Numbered from the stretch's first letter, positions 1 through 9,597 are shown. The stretch is 40,428 nt of DNA from a bacterium (GCA_021777495.1 JAJYDL010000004.1:1-40428), one strand, 5' to 3'. The notes: generated by a model not told the origin, from the sequence alone. A program made the numbers and translations.

Positions 1-483
1 GAGACGGAGCGGATGCTCGCCTTGGCCCAGATCGAAGCGATCAGGGCGAATGCGAGACTCACGGAAGCGAAGGCAACCACGGAGGAAGGTCTTCTGCCAT
101 TGCGGAAAAACGCGATGGCGGCGGATACCAACCTTGTAAATATGAAGGCGGGCTATCTGAAGCACGACCACCTGTGGCAGCTGTTAGGCCATATGGTCGA
201 TGCTACGGGGTTCTCGATGGGTATGGCCTATCAGAACGTCGCCGGCATCAACGTTTCCCAGCAGGGAGGGGGTGCAAGTGTTTCGAACGCCGGCAACGTG
301 ACCGCAAAGGCCGATGGCGGCAATGCCTCGAGTTCGAGCTCAAGCGCAAGCCAGAGCCAGAGCAAGAGCGAAAGCTCGAGTTCAAGCTCGAGCGTCAGCA
401 GCTCGAAGTCCGACTCCGGCGCGAGCGCAAGCGCGGCCTCAACCGGACCGGCACTTCCCCCGCCGGACAAAGACGCTCATTGA
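1..483 (+). CDS. C-terminal part of a coiled-coil protein with a Ser-rich tail (5' truncated by window)
   Basis: The frame is open to the window edge, so the true start lies outside. The first ~70 residues are helical and charged, with a pattern like a coiled coil or a band-7-type tail (…LAQIEAIRANARLTEAKA…). A short Gly/Ala region follows, then about 40 residues that are almost all Ser with Gln, Lys and Glu, and a short Pro-rich end (GPALPPPDKDAH). Such tails are usually disordered linkers. I do not recognise the family. The gene ends 14 nt before a good rho-independent terminator, so it is the last gene of its transcript and is not linked to prfA downstream. Confidence 0.6.
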   Translation, partial: ETERMLALAQIEAIRANARLTEAKATTEEGLLPLRKNAMAADTNLVNMKAGYLKHDHLWQLLGHMVDATGFSMGMAYQNVAGINVSQQGGGASVSNAGNVTAKADGGNASSSSSSASQSQSKSESSSSSSSVSSSKSDSGASASAASTGPALPPPDKDAH

Positions 484-497
484 CAACAGATTTATCC

Positions 498-546
498 AAG
501 GACCTTCATCGCCCGCAATCGCGGCGCGAAGAAGGTCCTTTTTTTA
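498..546 (+). terminator. Rho-independent terminator
   Basis: A 9-bp stem AAGGACCTT/AAGGTCCTT encloses a ~25-nt loop and is followed directly by a run of seven T. It lies just after the stop codon of the first CDS and separates it from prfA. Confidence 0.8.
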
Positions 547-621
547 TCGTTCGACTATTTCCACTCCACCCATAGGCTCAGGACCCCCCATGCGTTCAAA
601 TTTTTCATAATCATTGCGATA

Positions 622-630
622 TGCTAGGAT
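622..630 (+). promoter_or_regulatory. Extended -10 promoter of prfA
   Basis: TGC TAGGAT forms an extended -10 box; TTTTCA lies 17 nt upstream as a weak -35. The box ends 10 nt before the ATG at 641, so the 5' UTR would be only about 3-4 nt. No Shine-Dalgarno sequence is present. Confidence 0.55.
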
Positions 631-640
631 AGTCCAGTCT

Positions 641-1387
641 ATGACCACAAATAAGATCATCATGGAGGTTCGCGCGGGCGCGGGCGGCGACGAAGCATCG
701 ATCTTCGCGGGTGATCTCGCACGCATGTATCAGCGCTATTGTGCGAAGCGGGGGTGGAGCTTTTCCATACTCGACGCGAACGACAACGGCCAGGGATACA
801 AGCACCTTGTGGCGGAAGTGAAAGGTGAGGGCTGCTATGAGGCGTTCCGAAACGAATCGGGCGTGCACCGGGTCCAGCGCATCCCCGTCACGGAAAGATC
901 CGGCCGGGTACACACCTCGACCGCCTCGGTCGCGATCCTTCCGATCGTGGAAGCGAAGGAGGTGCGCATTGCGGATACCGACCTCGAAGTGACGTTCTCC
1001 CGTGCAGGAGGGCCCGGCGGCCAGAACGTCAACAAGGTGGAAACCGCGGTGCGCATCCTCCACAAGCCCACGGGAATCGTCGTGGCATCGCGCGAAGAAC
1101 GCTCCCAGTATGCGAACCGCGAGAAAGCGATGGATGTCCTCCGCGCAAAGCTTTATGAGATAGAACAACTGAAGGCCACCGGCAACATCACCGACATGCG
1201 CCGCGAACAGATAGGTTCGGGTGACCGTTCAGAGAAGATACGCACCTACAATTTTCCCGATGACCGCATCACGGACCATCGGATAGGCAAAAAGTGGCAT
1301 AACATCGAAAAAATCCTGGAAGGCGACTTCGACCCCATTGCAAAGGCATTCGAAAAGGAAGAGGGCGCAGGCGCGCCGCAGCAATAG
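641..1387 (+). CDS. prfA: Peptide chain release factor 1, form lacking N-terminal domain 1
   Basis: Class I release factor that reads UAA/UAG and triggers peptide release on the ribosome. It starts straight at the PCRF core ([20 protein letters not shown]), which in E. coli RF1 lies about 105 residues into the protein. The codon-recognition tripeptide is PVT in [13 protein letters not shown], the RF1-type PxT rather than the RF2-type SPF. The catalytic loop is [10 protein letters not shown] with the GGQ motif. The conserved C-terminal [15 protein letters not shown] and VTDHR-like [10 protein letters not shown] segments are present. Length is 248 aa against about 360 aa for ordinary RF1. A terminator and a promoter lie directly upstream, so the missing helical domain is not hidden in another frame. 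The alternative TTG at 614 lies upstream of the -10 box. Confidence 0.9.
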   Translation: MTTNKIIMEVRAGAGGDEASIFAGDLARMYQRYCAKRGWSFSILDANDNGQGYKHLVAEVKGEGCYEAFRNESGVHRVQRIPVTERSGRVHTSTASVAILPIVEAKEVRIADTDLEVTFSRAGGPGGQNVNKVETAVRILHKPTGIVVASREERSQYANREKAMDVLRAKLYEIEQLKATGNITDMRREQIGSGDRSEKIRTYNFPDDRITDHRIGKKWHNIEKILEGDFDPIAKAFEKEEGAGAPQQ

Positions 1388-1410
1388 AAAATCCCCGCGG
1401 GGGGATTTTC
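1387..1410. terminator. Bidirectional terminator between prfA and the NUDIX gene
   Basis: Perfect inverted repeat GAAAATCCCC-GCGG-GGGGATTTTC with A/T flanks on both sides. It sits between the convergent prfA and NUDIX stops and can serve both. Confidence 0.8.
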
Positions 1411-1423
1411 CATTTTCATCCGT

Positions 1424-1888
1424 TTACTTTGCCGATACCGCGAAATTGATGAGTTCGTCGCCCGACTCGTCGAAGAAAAAGCGTCCTTCGACGCGCTTTC
1501 CCGCGAGCACGAGCGGCACCCAATGCGGGTCGTCGGCCCACATCTGCTCGAACGGAAGATCGCGGATGGAATGCCAGGCAGGACGCATTTCGTCCGACTC
1601 TCCCGGTTCCCCCGTCCAGTCTTCGGCCGCGAAGAGATGGCAATGATTGTCCCATGACGGGTTGTCCTTGAATGTGAAGGTGAGCGATCCCGCGTCCCGG
1701 AGATGAGCGGGGTCCACCGCAATGCCCGCCTCTTCGGCGATCTCTCTCGCTACGCCCCTCTTCGGATCCTCTCCCTCGGCGAGCTTTCCGCCGAATCCGT
1801 TCCATTTCCCGGACCCGAAACCCCGCTTCTTCATCCCAAGAAGGACCTTTCCGTCCCGCACAATGAAGCAGAGGGTGGTCTCTTTCAT
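1424..1888 (-). CDS. NUDIX hydrolase of the MTH1/NUDT1 type (8-oxo-dGTP diphosphatase)
   Basis: Probably hydrolyses oxidised purine nucleoside triphosphates to monophosphates, cleaning the nucleotide pool. The NUDIX box is complete: GGKLAEGEDPKRGVAREIAEEAGI fits Gx5Ex7REUxEExGU at residues ~34-56. The rest resembles human MTH1 unusually closely: VLLGMKKRGFGSGKWNGFGGK near the N-terminus and ESDEMRPAW plus MWADDPHWVPL near the C-terminus, where MTH1 carries the Trp/Asp/Asp residues that recognise the oxidised base. Length (154 aa) matches. It is last in the aspS-ndk-NUDIX operon, 5 nt after ndk, without an obvious SD. Substrate is inferred from the recognition residues. Confidence 0.85.
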   Translation of the reverse strand: MKETTLCFIVRDGKVLLGMKKRGFGSGKWNGFGGKLAEGEDPKRGVAREIAEEAGIAVDPAHLRDAGSLTFTFKDNPSWDNHCHLFAAEDWTGEPGESDEMRPAWHSIRDLPFEQMWADDPHWVPLVLAGKRVEGRFFFDESGDELINFAVSAK

Positions 1889-1893
1889 CGGAT

Positions 1894-2388
1894 CTACTGC
1901 TTAAGGGTAAGGTGGGTATACGAAGGAGTATGGGCCACGAGCTCTCCGGGCGCGAACCAGACGGCGATCTCCTGCTCTCCTTCCTCCTTCGAACCGGATG
2001 CATGGATGAGATTGAACACACCCATCTTATGCTCGTCGGCATGCTTGAAAGAGACATGCGCGAAATCGCCCCGGATCGTTCCCGGAGCGGCCGACTTCGG
2101 TTCCGTTGCGCCCACCATCTTCCGGACCACCTCCACCACCTCCACGCCTTCAAGCGCAAGCGCGACGATGGGCCCTGACGATATCATTTCGATCATAAGA
2201 TTGCGCACCGCTTCGCCGCGGCGCACCGCAAGGTCCTCGGTATAATGCTTCCGCGCGGTTTCCGCCGAGGCCATCACCATCTTCATGCCGACAATCTTGA
2301 TCCCCGTCCGTTCGAAACGGTGGATGATCTCTCCGACGATCCCGCGGTCCAATGCATCCGGCTTGAGCAATACGAGCGATCTCTCCAT
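1894..2388 (-). CDS. ndk: Nucleoside diphosphate kinase
   Basis: Transfers the gamma phosphate between (d)NTPs and (d)NDPs through a phosphohistidine. The N-terminus has the KPDALDRG signature, the middle has GATEPKSAAPGTIRGDF, and the catalytic His is in NLIHASGS. The usual motif is NxxHGSDS, so Gly and Asp near the His differ. There is also an insertion of roughly ten residues (KHADEHKMGVF) just before it. Length is 164 aa against ~140. It lies 13 nt after aspS; TAACAT ends 7 nt before the ATG and could be an internal leaderless promoter. Confidence 0.93.
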   Translation of the reverse strand: MERSLVLLKPDALDRGIVGEIIHRFERTGIKIVGMKMVMASAETARKHYTEDLAVRRGEAVRNLMIEMISSGPIVALALEGVEVVEVVRKMVGATEPKSAAPGTIRGDFAHVSFKHADEHKMGVFNLIHASGSKEEGEQEIAVWFAPGELVAHTPSYTHLTLKQ

Positions 2389-2401
2389 GGCAATAATGTT
2401 A

Positions 2402-3802
<1,401 letters not shown>

Positions 3803-3809
3803 ATATGTT

Positions 3810-3819
3810 ATGGTAATAT
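3810..3819. promoter_or_regulatory. Overlapping divergent -10 boxes of aspS and mgtC
   Basis: Only 24 nt separate the two start codons. On + the extended box TGG TAATAT (3811-3819) ends 7 nt before the mgtC ATG. On - TACCAT (3815-3810) ends 7 nt before the aspS ATG. The hexamers share bases 3814-3815, so the two promoters can hardly be occupied together. Confidence 0.55.
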
Positions 3820-3826
3820 TAATACA

Positions 3827-4321
3827 ATGTTGACGTTTGAACAAATGCTCGGCCGTTTCCTCATCGCGCTTCTCCTTGGGGCGCTCCTCGGCCTTGAGCG
3901 CGAACTCGTCGGAAAGGAGGAGGCGGGAATCCGCACCCTCGGCCTCGTGACGTCCGGCGCATCCATCTTCGCCATGATCGGCCTTTCGCTCCCCTACATC
4001 GTCTCCGCGGGAACGGGCAATCTTGCGGATGTCATCGCGCGGAACAGCGGATTCCTCACCGTGATCGCGAATATCGTGGTCGGCGTGGGATTCCTCGGCG
4101 CGGGCATCATCATGAAAATGAACGACCATCCGCGCGGCGTGACGACGGCGGCCCTCATCTGGTCCGCGGCGGCGATCGGCGCGCTCGTCGGCATAGGGCT
4201 TTCGTGGTTCGCGGGCGCCGCAACGGTCATCCTTGCGGTCGTCCTCTACTTCCTGAGAACGGTAAGTATCGCGGAGCGCATCGAGCGGAAACGGGAAGCG
4301 GCGGAACGCGGCAACGCATAA
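3827..4321 (+). CDS. MgtC/SapB family membrane protein
   Basis: Small polytopic inner-membrane protein linked in other bacteria to growth at low magnesium and to control of ATP/phosphate balance. The N-terminal MgtC signature is clear: LLLGALLGLERELVGKEEAGIRTLGLVT with the conserved Glu-Arg-Glu and Arg-Thr. About four or five membrane segments follow, including VGVGFLGAGIIMK and GVTTAALIWSAAAIGALVGIG. It is 164 aa and lacks the soluble C-terminal ACT-like domain of Salmonella MgtC, so it is the SapB-like short form. The ORF track starts earlier (3539), but the homology and the -10 box point to 3827. An EamA permease follows 12 nt downstream. Confidence 0.88.
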   Translation: MLTFEQMLGRFLIALLLGALLGLERELVGKEEAGIRTLGLVTSGASIFAMIGLSLPYIVSAGTGNLADVIARNSGFLTVIANIVVGVGFLGAGIIMKMNDHPRGVTTAALIWSAAAIGALVGIGLSWFAGAATVILAVVLYFLRTVSIAERIERKREAAERGNA

Positions 4322-4333
4322 CGATCCCGGTCC

Positions 4334-5230
4334 ATGCCTTCCTGGCTGGCATTCGCACTTGCTTCACCGGCGCTTTTCGGCGCGTCGACCATCATCGATA
4401 AATTCCTCATCGACAAACGGATCAAGGATCCGGTCTTTCTGACCGCCTTCGGGGGCTTCATCGTGCTCGCGGGCGCCGCCGCCATCTTCGCCATTCGGGG
4501 CTTCGGCACGCTGCCCGGAGGACAGATCGCCGCGCTCATCGCGATCGGCATCATGGACGAAATCGCGCTCGTCCCCTACTATAAAGCGCTTTCCTACGAC
4601 GATGCATCGAGTATCATGCCGTTCTTCCAGCTCGTCCCGGTGCTCGTGCTCACATTCTCCTATTTTTTCCTCCGGGAAGCGCTCACCGCCGCCCAGGTCG
4701 CCGCATTCGTTCTCATACTTTCGGGAAGCTTCCTTCTCGCCGCGGAAAAGATCGATGCGGGGATGTTCCGCCCGAGGAAGTCACTCCCCTGGGTCGTGCT
4801 CACGAGCGTGCTGTGGGCGGCGCCTGCCGTGATCTTCAAGTCGATGACGGTCGACCGGGGATTCTGGCATGCCGCAGCCTACACCCTGCTCGGCATCGCC
4901 GCGGGGGCGTTCATCCTCTTTGCCGCGTCGTACCGCCGCAGCATCGCGCAGCTCGGCGTATTGCGTGCGGATACCTGGGCCGCAGTGGGAATGAATGAAG
5001 TGATCTACTTCCTGGGACAGATGTTCTGGTTCTACGCGATCGCGCTCGGGCCCGTCTCCCTCGTATCGGTGATGGGAGGGCTCATACCCCTCTTCGTATT
5101 CCTCTACGGGACCGCGATCTCCCTCTGGCTCCCGAAGATCCTCCGCGAAGACCTTTCGCGCGGCACCGTGATGCTGAAGATCGCCGCCCTTGCGCTCGTG
5201 CTCGGAGGGGTATGGTTCATAAACCGATAG
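4334..5230 (+). CDS. EamA/DMT-superfamily permease
   Basis: Predicted 10-TM transporter made of two EamA repeats (about residues 4-135 and 150-297). Hydrophobic segments alternate with short loops. The end of repeat 1 is typical: SIMPFFQLVPVLVLTFSYFFLRE; repeat 2 has the matching SLVSVMGGLIPLFVFLYG. EamA proteins export amino acids, metabolites or drugs; the substrate cannot be told from sequence. Start ATG is 12 nt after the mgtC stop with no SD or separate promoter, so co-transcription with mgtC is likely. It converges with mgtA, with 14 nt between the stops. Confidence 0.85.
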   Translation: MPSWLAFALASPALFGASTIIDKFLIDKRIKDPVFLTAFGGFIVLAGAAAIFAIRGFGTLPGGQIAALIAIGIMDEIALVPYYKALSYDDASSIMPFFQLVPVLVLTFSYFFLREALTAAQVAAFVLILSGSFLLAAEKIDAGMFRPRKSLPWVVLTSVLWAAPAVIFKSMTVDRGFWHAAAYTLLGIAAGAFILFAASYRRSIAQLGVLRADTWAAVGMNEVIYFLGQMFWFYAIALGPVSLVSVMGGLIPLFVFLYGTAISLWLPKILREDLSRGTVMLKIAALALVLGGVWFINR

Positions 5231-5244
5231 CTTCCGCAGAAAGA

Positions 5245-7812
5245 TTACCGTTCGATAAGCCCTCCGTACCGCCGATAGAAATACTTCTTCGCGATCTCCA
5301 CGGTAACGAGGTATGCGGCCACGATGACGAGGATGAGGCCGAGAACGGGGATGCCGAGCCGTAAAAATCCGAATGCCGGACCGAGCGGAGAATATGCCGC
5401 AAGCCATGCGACCGCCACCGCGCCGAACGAAGCGCCGAGAAGCGCCTTGCTCGGCCCTCCGTTCGCCCAGAAATTGAGGCGGCTCCGTATGATGTTCACG
5501 ACAAGCGTCTGCGTGGCGATGGATTCGAGGAACCATCCCGTCTGGAACGCGGCCCCCGAAAAGCGGAACACGAGGAGCATCCCGGCGAAAGTGAGGAAAT
5601 CGAACACCGAGGAAAGCGGACCGAAGATCAGCATGAACTTTTTCATGAAAACGATGTCGAAGCGCTTCGGGCGCGCAAGAAAATCCGGATCGACGTTGTC
5701 GAACGGGATCGCGAGCTGCGATGCGTCATAAAGGAAGTTATTGAAAAGGATCTGCGGCGCGGTCATGGGAAGGAAGGGCAGGAAAAGCGACGCGATGGGC
5801 ATGCTGAACATGTTGCCGAAGTTCGAGGAAAGCGCCATCATGAGGTATTTGAACGTGTTCGCAAAGGTCTTCCTTCCCTCCACGATGCCGTCGATGATCT
5901 CGCCGAGCCCCTTCCGGAGAAGGATGATGTCCGCGGTCTCCTTTGCGATATCGACGGCGTTGTTGACCGAGATGCTCACATCGGCCTCTTTGAGCGAAAG
6001 GACATCATTCACGCCGTCCCCCATGTAGGCGACGACGTGGCCGTTCGCACGGAGCGCGCGGAGGATAAGCTCCTTCTGTTCGGGATTGACGCGGGTGAAC
6101 ACGTTCGTCGTTTCGACGCGCTTCGCGAGGCGGTGTTCGTCGAGCCCGGCGAGATCGTCGCCCGTAAGGGGGTCCCGCACCGCAAGCCCGATCTCCTCGG
6201 CGATATGCTTCGTGACGAGAAAGTTATCGCCGGTAATGATCTTGATGTCGACGTTATGCGCCGCCATCCGCTCAAGAGTCTCCTTCACCGTCTTTTTCGG
6301 AGGATCGAGGAACGCGAGAAACCCGAGGAAAGAGAGATCACGCTCATCCTCCTTGCCGTACGCCTTCTTCTGCGGCACTTTCCGCACGCCGACCGCCAGC
6401 ACGCGGAACCCCTCCGCGGAAAGCGCATCGTACGCCGCCGCGATCTTCTTCCGGGACGCCGCTGCGAGCTTTTTTGCATGCTCCGGGGTGCCGTAGTGGG
6501 AGGCGGCCTTCAATATCCCTTCGGGAGCGCCCTTCGCGATGATGACCGCCTCGGCCCCTTTCCCCACGATCACCGACTCGATCCTCCGCTCCGCGTCGAA
6601 AGGCACTTCGTCGAGCTTCTTCCAGGAGGCGGCATCCTTCGCTTCCGCCGCGGCGCCTTTGAACTCCTCGATGGCGCGGTCAAGCACGCCGCGCACCCCG
6701 GTAAGGTTCGTACTGCTCACGTATCCCCAGAAAAGGGTGTCCTCGCTCTCCTTGCCGAAGGGATCGAGGCACTTCACGAGCGAGATGCGATCCTCCGTGA
6801 GCGTGCCCGTCTTATCGGTGCAAAGGACATCAACGCTCCCGAAATTATGGATGGCGCCGAGGCGCTTTACGATCACGCCCCCCTCGGCCATGCGGATCGC
6901 CCCTTTCGCGAGATTGCTCGTCACGATAAGCGGCAGAAGTTCGGGGGTGATCCCGACCGCGATGGCGACGGCGAAAAGGAATATCTGAAGGGGGTCGTTT
7001 CGGAGGAAAATATAATCGAGGAGAATGACCGCGAGCACGAGCAAGATCGTGGTCCTGAATATGAACATGCTGAAATCCTTCAGGTTCCGCTCGAATTCCG
7101 TGGGCTGGTCCGGCTTCACGAGGCGCCCCGCGATCGCGCCGACCTTGGTGCGCGAACCGGTGTCGACGGCGACGGCAATGCCCTTGCCGCTCACCACGCT
7201 CGTCCCGAGGAAGACGGCGCGGACGCCGCCGTCCTTCGCTGCCGCGCCGCGGAGAGGTTCCGCGAACTTTTCCACCGGCGCCGATTCCCCGGTCAGCATG
7301 CTCTCGTTGAGAAAAAGGTCCTTTGCTTCGAAGAGGATGCCGTCCGCGGGAACAAGATCGCCCGCTTCGAGATTGAAGATGTCGCCGGGGACCACTTCCC
7401 GCATCGCGCGCTCCTTGAGCTCACCCCCCCGTACGACCGCAGCGGTGATCTTCACCTGCTCGCGGAGCGCCTCCGCCGCCTGCGCCGAGCGGTAGCTGTT
7501 CAGAAAATCGATGAACGCACTGCCGAACACGATCGCAAGGATGATCGTCGCTTCGATATGCGACCCGAGAGAGAACGTCACGAGCGCCGCGACGATAAGA
7601 AGGATCTGAAGAGGGTTCCGGAACTTCGACAGGAAGATGAGGATGGGACCGATCTTCCTGCGTTCCGCAAACTCGTTCGGACCGTATTCCCGGAAGCGTG
7701 CGGCGGCCTCCGCAGGAGTAAGCCCTTTCGGACCCGATTTCAGCGGGCGAAACACATCCTCGCCGCCGAGAGCGGCGAGGGATTCAAGCATGGCTTCCGG
7801 GGTGTCGGACAT
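5245..7812 (-). CDS. mgtA: MgtA/MgtB-type magnesium-importing P-type ATPase
   Basis: Type IIIB P-ATPase expected to import Mg2+ down its gradient. All P-ATPase signatures are visible: actuator TGES at residues 174-177, phosphorylation site DKTGTLTE at ~333-340, MKIITGDN-like IKIITGDN, and the hinge MGDGVNDV. Two N-terminal, two central and six C-terminal hydrophobic segments match the family's ten helices. The segment NFGNMFSMPIASLFLPFLPM is typical of MgtA/B. It is 855 aa against ~898 in E. coli, with a shorter N-terminus. TGATATAT lies 16 nt upstream of the start as a weak promoter candidate. Isochorismatase lies 22 nt upstream. Confidence 0.93.
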   Translation of the reverse strand: MSDTPEAMLESLAALGGEDVFRPLKSGPKGLTPAEAAARFREYGPNEFAERRKIGPILIFLSKFRNPLQILLIVAALVTFSLGSHIEATIILAIVFGSAFIDFLNSYRSAQAAEALREQVKITAAVVRGGELKERAMREVVPGDIFNLEAGDLVPADGILFEAKDLFLNESMLTGESAPVEKFAEPLRGAAAKDGGVRAVFLGTSVVSGKGIAVAVDTGSRTKVGAIAGRLVKPDQPTEFERNLKDFSMFIFRTTILLVLAVILLDYIFLRNDPLQIFLFAVAIAVGITPELLPLIVTSNLAKGAIRMAEGGVIVKRLGAIHNFGSVDVLCTDKTGTLTEDRISLVKCLDPFGKESEDTLFWGYVSSTNLTGVRGVLDRAIEEFKGAAAEAKDAASWKKLDEVPFDAERRIESVIVGKGAEAVIIAKGAPEGILKAASHYGTPEHAKKLAAASRKKIAAAYDALSAEGFRVLAVGVRKVPQKKAYGKEDERDLSFLGFLAFLDPPKKTVKETLERMAAHNVDIKIITGDNFLVTKHIAEEIGLAVRDPLTGDDLAGLDEHRLAKRVETTNVFTRVNPEQKELILRALRANGHVVAYMGDGVNDVLSLKEADVSISVNNAVDIAKETADIILLRKGLGEIIDGIVEGRKTFANTFKYLMMALSSNFGNMFSMPIASLFLPFLPMTAPQILFNNFLYDASQLAIPFDNVDPDFLARPKRFDIVFMKKFMLIFGPLSSVFDFLTFAGMLLVFRFSGAAFQTGWFLESIATQTLVVNIIRSRLNFWANGGPSKALLGASFGAVAVAWLAAYSPLGPAFGFLRLGIPVLGLILVIVAAYLVTVEIAKKYFYRRYGGLIER

Positions 7813-7834
7813 GGAATGGGGATCGGCGGATATA

Positions 7835-8410
7835 TCAGCCGAGGGCCTCGAGGATCTCCTTCGTGGAACGCACGCGGCCCATGCGTGTGAAGATGCCCTT
7901 CATCGCATGTACGTGCTCATCTTCTGAACGCGCCGCGGATGCGTCCTCCACGAACACCTGATCGTATCCGTATTCATAGGCGAAGCGTGCAGTGCTTTCG
8001 ACGCCGATATTGGTCGATATGCCGCACAGCACGATCGTCCGAATGCCGCGCCTGCGAAGTTGAAGGTCAAGCTCGGTACCGTAGAACGCACCCCACTGCC
8101 GCTTCGTAATGACGAAATCGCCCGCCTCCGGACCCATCTCCGGTACGATCTCGGCCCAGTCCTCCGGACGGGAAAAGTGCATCGGCTCCGCATCCATCGC
8201 CGGATGAAGGCCATCCCTGCCGTCCGCGGAAGGCGTGACCCGTACAAGAAACACGGGCATCCCCGCGGCGCGGAACGCCTTTGCGATCGAAGAAGCGTTC
8301 GCGACGACGTCCGCCGAGGCGTGCGGAGCCGAGGTCATTCCCACGATTCCTTTTTGGAGGTCAATGACCACAAGTGCGGTCTTTTCTTTATCGATACGGA
8401 TCGGTTCCAT
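7835..8410 (-). CDS. Isochorismatase-family cysteine hydrolase
   Basis: Rossmann-like cysteine hydrolase of 191 aa. The catalytic triad is visible: Asp17 in ALVVIDLQKG, Lys103 in ITKRQWGAF and Cys129 in IVLCGISTN, the last with the usual cis-peptide region. Members hydrolyse isochorismate, nicotinamide, N-carbamoyl compounds or other amides; nothing here fixes the substrate. With no siderophore genes nearby, an amidase or nicotinamidase-like role is more likely than isochorismate hydrolysis (inference). The start is the ATG at 8410. The ORF track runs further upstream through the neighbouring gene in another frame. It lies 17 nt after the bactofilin-like gene and is probably co-transcribed. 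Confidence 0.85.
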   Translation of the reverse strand: MEPIRIDKEKTALVVIDLQKGIVGMTSAPHASADVVANASSIAKAFRAAGMPVFLVRVTPSADGRDGLHPAMDAEPMHFSRPEDWAEIVPEMGPEAGDFVITKRQWGAFYGTELDLQLRRRGIRTIVLCGISTNIGVESTARFAYEYGYDQVFVEDASAARSEDEHVHAMKGIFTRMGRVRSTKEILEALG

Positions 8411-8427
8411 TGGTATGAAGTTATTTT

Positions 8428-9591
8428 TTATGCGTTCTTTACGATCCTCTCCCAGAGGAACATCGCAAGGGATCCGAAGGATGCAAGATAAATGGCGCCC
8501 GCCACGATCCATCCGACGAACGGCACAAGCGCCACAACGGCGAAGATCGCGGTCCCGAAGAGGATATGGTACCATCGCAGATTTTCCTTGCGGCGGCGCC
8601 AGATGAGGGAGGCGCTCACGATCCCGGCCACGGGCGCCGCGGCAAGCATGACCGTCGCATACGCAAGAAGCGCCACGATCCCCGGCAAGGCCCCGATAAC
8701 GGTGAATATGGCGACGAGGGAAGCGATAGGAAGCGCGACGGCAACGACGAAGCCCCGAAGAAGCTCCTTCCAGAAGCCCCGCGCGGCACGGAACACCACA
8801 AGCACCGAATCCTTGCGGAACGCATACCAGAAGAGATAGGCACCCGCGAGGATGGTAGCGAGCTTCAAAAGCCACCAAAGAGTGAGGATCGCGAGGAACG
8901 GTCCCGCCCACGCATCGCGTTCCGCGGGCGTCGGCGCCTTATGGAAAAGCGTGGTTCCGCCGATATGCGCGCTTTGCGCGATCGAAGCGGCGCGGGGGGC
9001 GGTATATTCAAGATTCCCTTCGATCGCCGCATCCGGCCCGATCGTGACATCCTTGGCATTCCTGATCACAAGATTGCCGCCGGTCCTGCCGTCGAAATAC
9101 ACGGTCCCACCCGTCACATACAACGTCCCCGATGCATCGCCGTCGAACGAAAGATTGCCTGCCGCAATATAGGAATCCTTCGCGATCGCGGTCCCCGGAG
9201 TGACCGTCACCGATGCGCCGGCGGCAAGGAGCTCCCCGCTGAAGGTGCCGCCCACGGTAAGGTTGGCCGCAGCCGTACGAACGTCCTGTGCCTCGGCGCC
9301 CTGGATCATCACCGTGCTGCCAAGCGCCATGATATCGCCCGTTGCCCGGCTTGAAATATAGACGACATCGCCTGCCGCAAGCACGTCGCCCGTCACCGGC
9401 GCCGAAACCGCGACATCCACTCCCGCCGCGTAAACGTTCTGATCGAAAGTCGCCGGAGCATCGACGGTCACGTTCCTTCCCGTGCCGAAATACGCCGCAT
9501 GGGCCGACGGTATGGCGATCGCCGCCGCACACGCGAATGCCGCAATGCCGCCGATCATCGCCACTATACCCTTTCCTATGTTCTTTTCCAT
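8428..9591 (-). CDS. Secreted bactofilin-like beta-helix protein with C-terminal membrane domain
   Basis: The 387-aa protein starts with a signal peptide ending near SAHA-AYF (residue ~33). About 180 residues of short repeats follow, with the rhythm of bactofilin/polymer-forming domains (GDVLAAGDVVYISSRATGDI, SGELLAAGASVTV, GGTVYFDGRTGGNLVI). These probably form a right-handed beta-helix outside the membrane. The last ~150 residues hold four or five hydrophobic helices (FLAILTLWWLLKLATILAG, LLAYATVMLAAAPVAGI, AIFAVVALVPFVGWIVAG). Classical bactofilins are cytosolic and lack this part, so here the helix is presented by a membrane anchor. TGATATAAT ends 6 nt before the ATG. Confidence 0.8.
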   Translation of the reverse strand: MEKNIGKGIVAMIGGIAAFACAAAIAIPSAHAAYFGTGRNVTVDAPATFDQNVYAAGVDVAVSAPVTGDVLAAGDVVYISSRATGDIMALGSTVMIQGAEAQDVRTAAANLTVGGTFSGELLAAGASVTVTPGTAIAKDSYIAAGNLSFDGDASGTLYVTGGTVYFDGRTGGNLVIRNAKDVTIGPDAAIEGNLEYTAPRAASIAQSAHIGGTTLFHKAPTPAERDAWAGPFLAILTLWWLLKLATILAGAYLFWYAFRKDSVLVVFRAARGFWKELLRGFVVAVALPIASLVAIFTVIGALPGIVALLAYATVMLAAAPVAGIVSASLIWRRRKENLRWYHILFGTAIFAVVALVPFVGWIVAGAIYLASFGSLAMFLWERIVKNA

Positions 9592-9597
9592 GAAATA

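Noticed and set aside
310-460. Ser codon run as a tandem repeat or CRISPR-like array
   Set aside because: Irregular AGC/TCG codon mixture coding a low-complexity tail; no fixed repeat or spacer length.
6037-7890. 617-aa ORF on + antisense to mgtA (also 13113-14774, 27417-29351, 2285-3229, 36870-38105)
   Set aside because: Arg/His/Asp-rich translations without motifs, opposite genes with full family signatures; typical GC-rich shadow frames.
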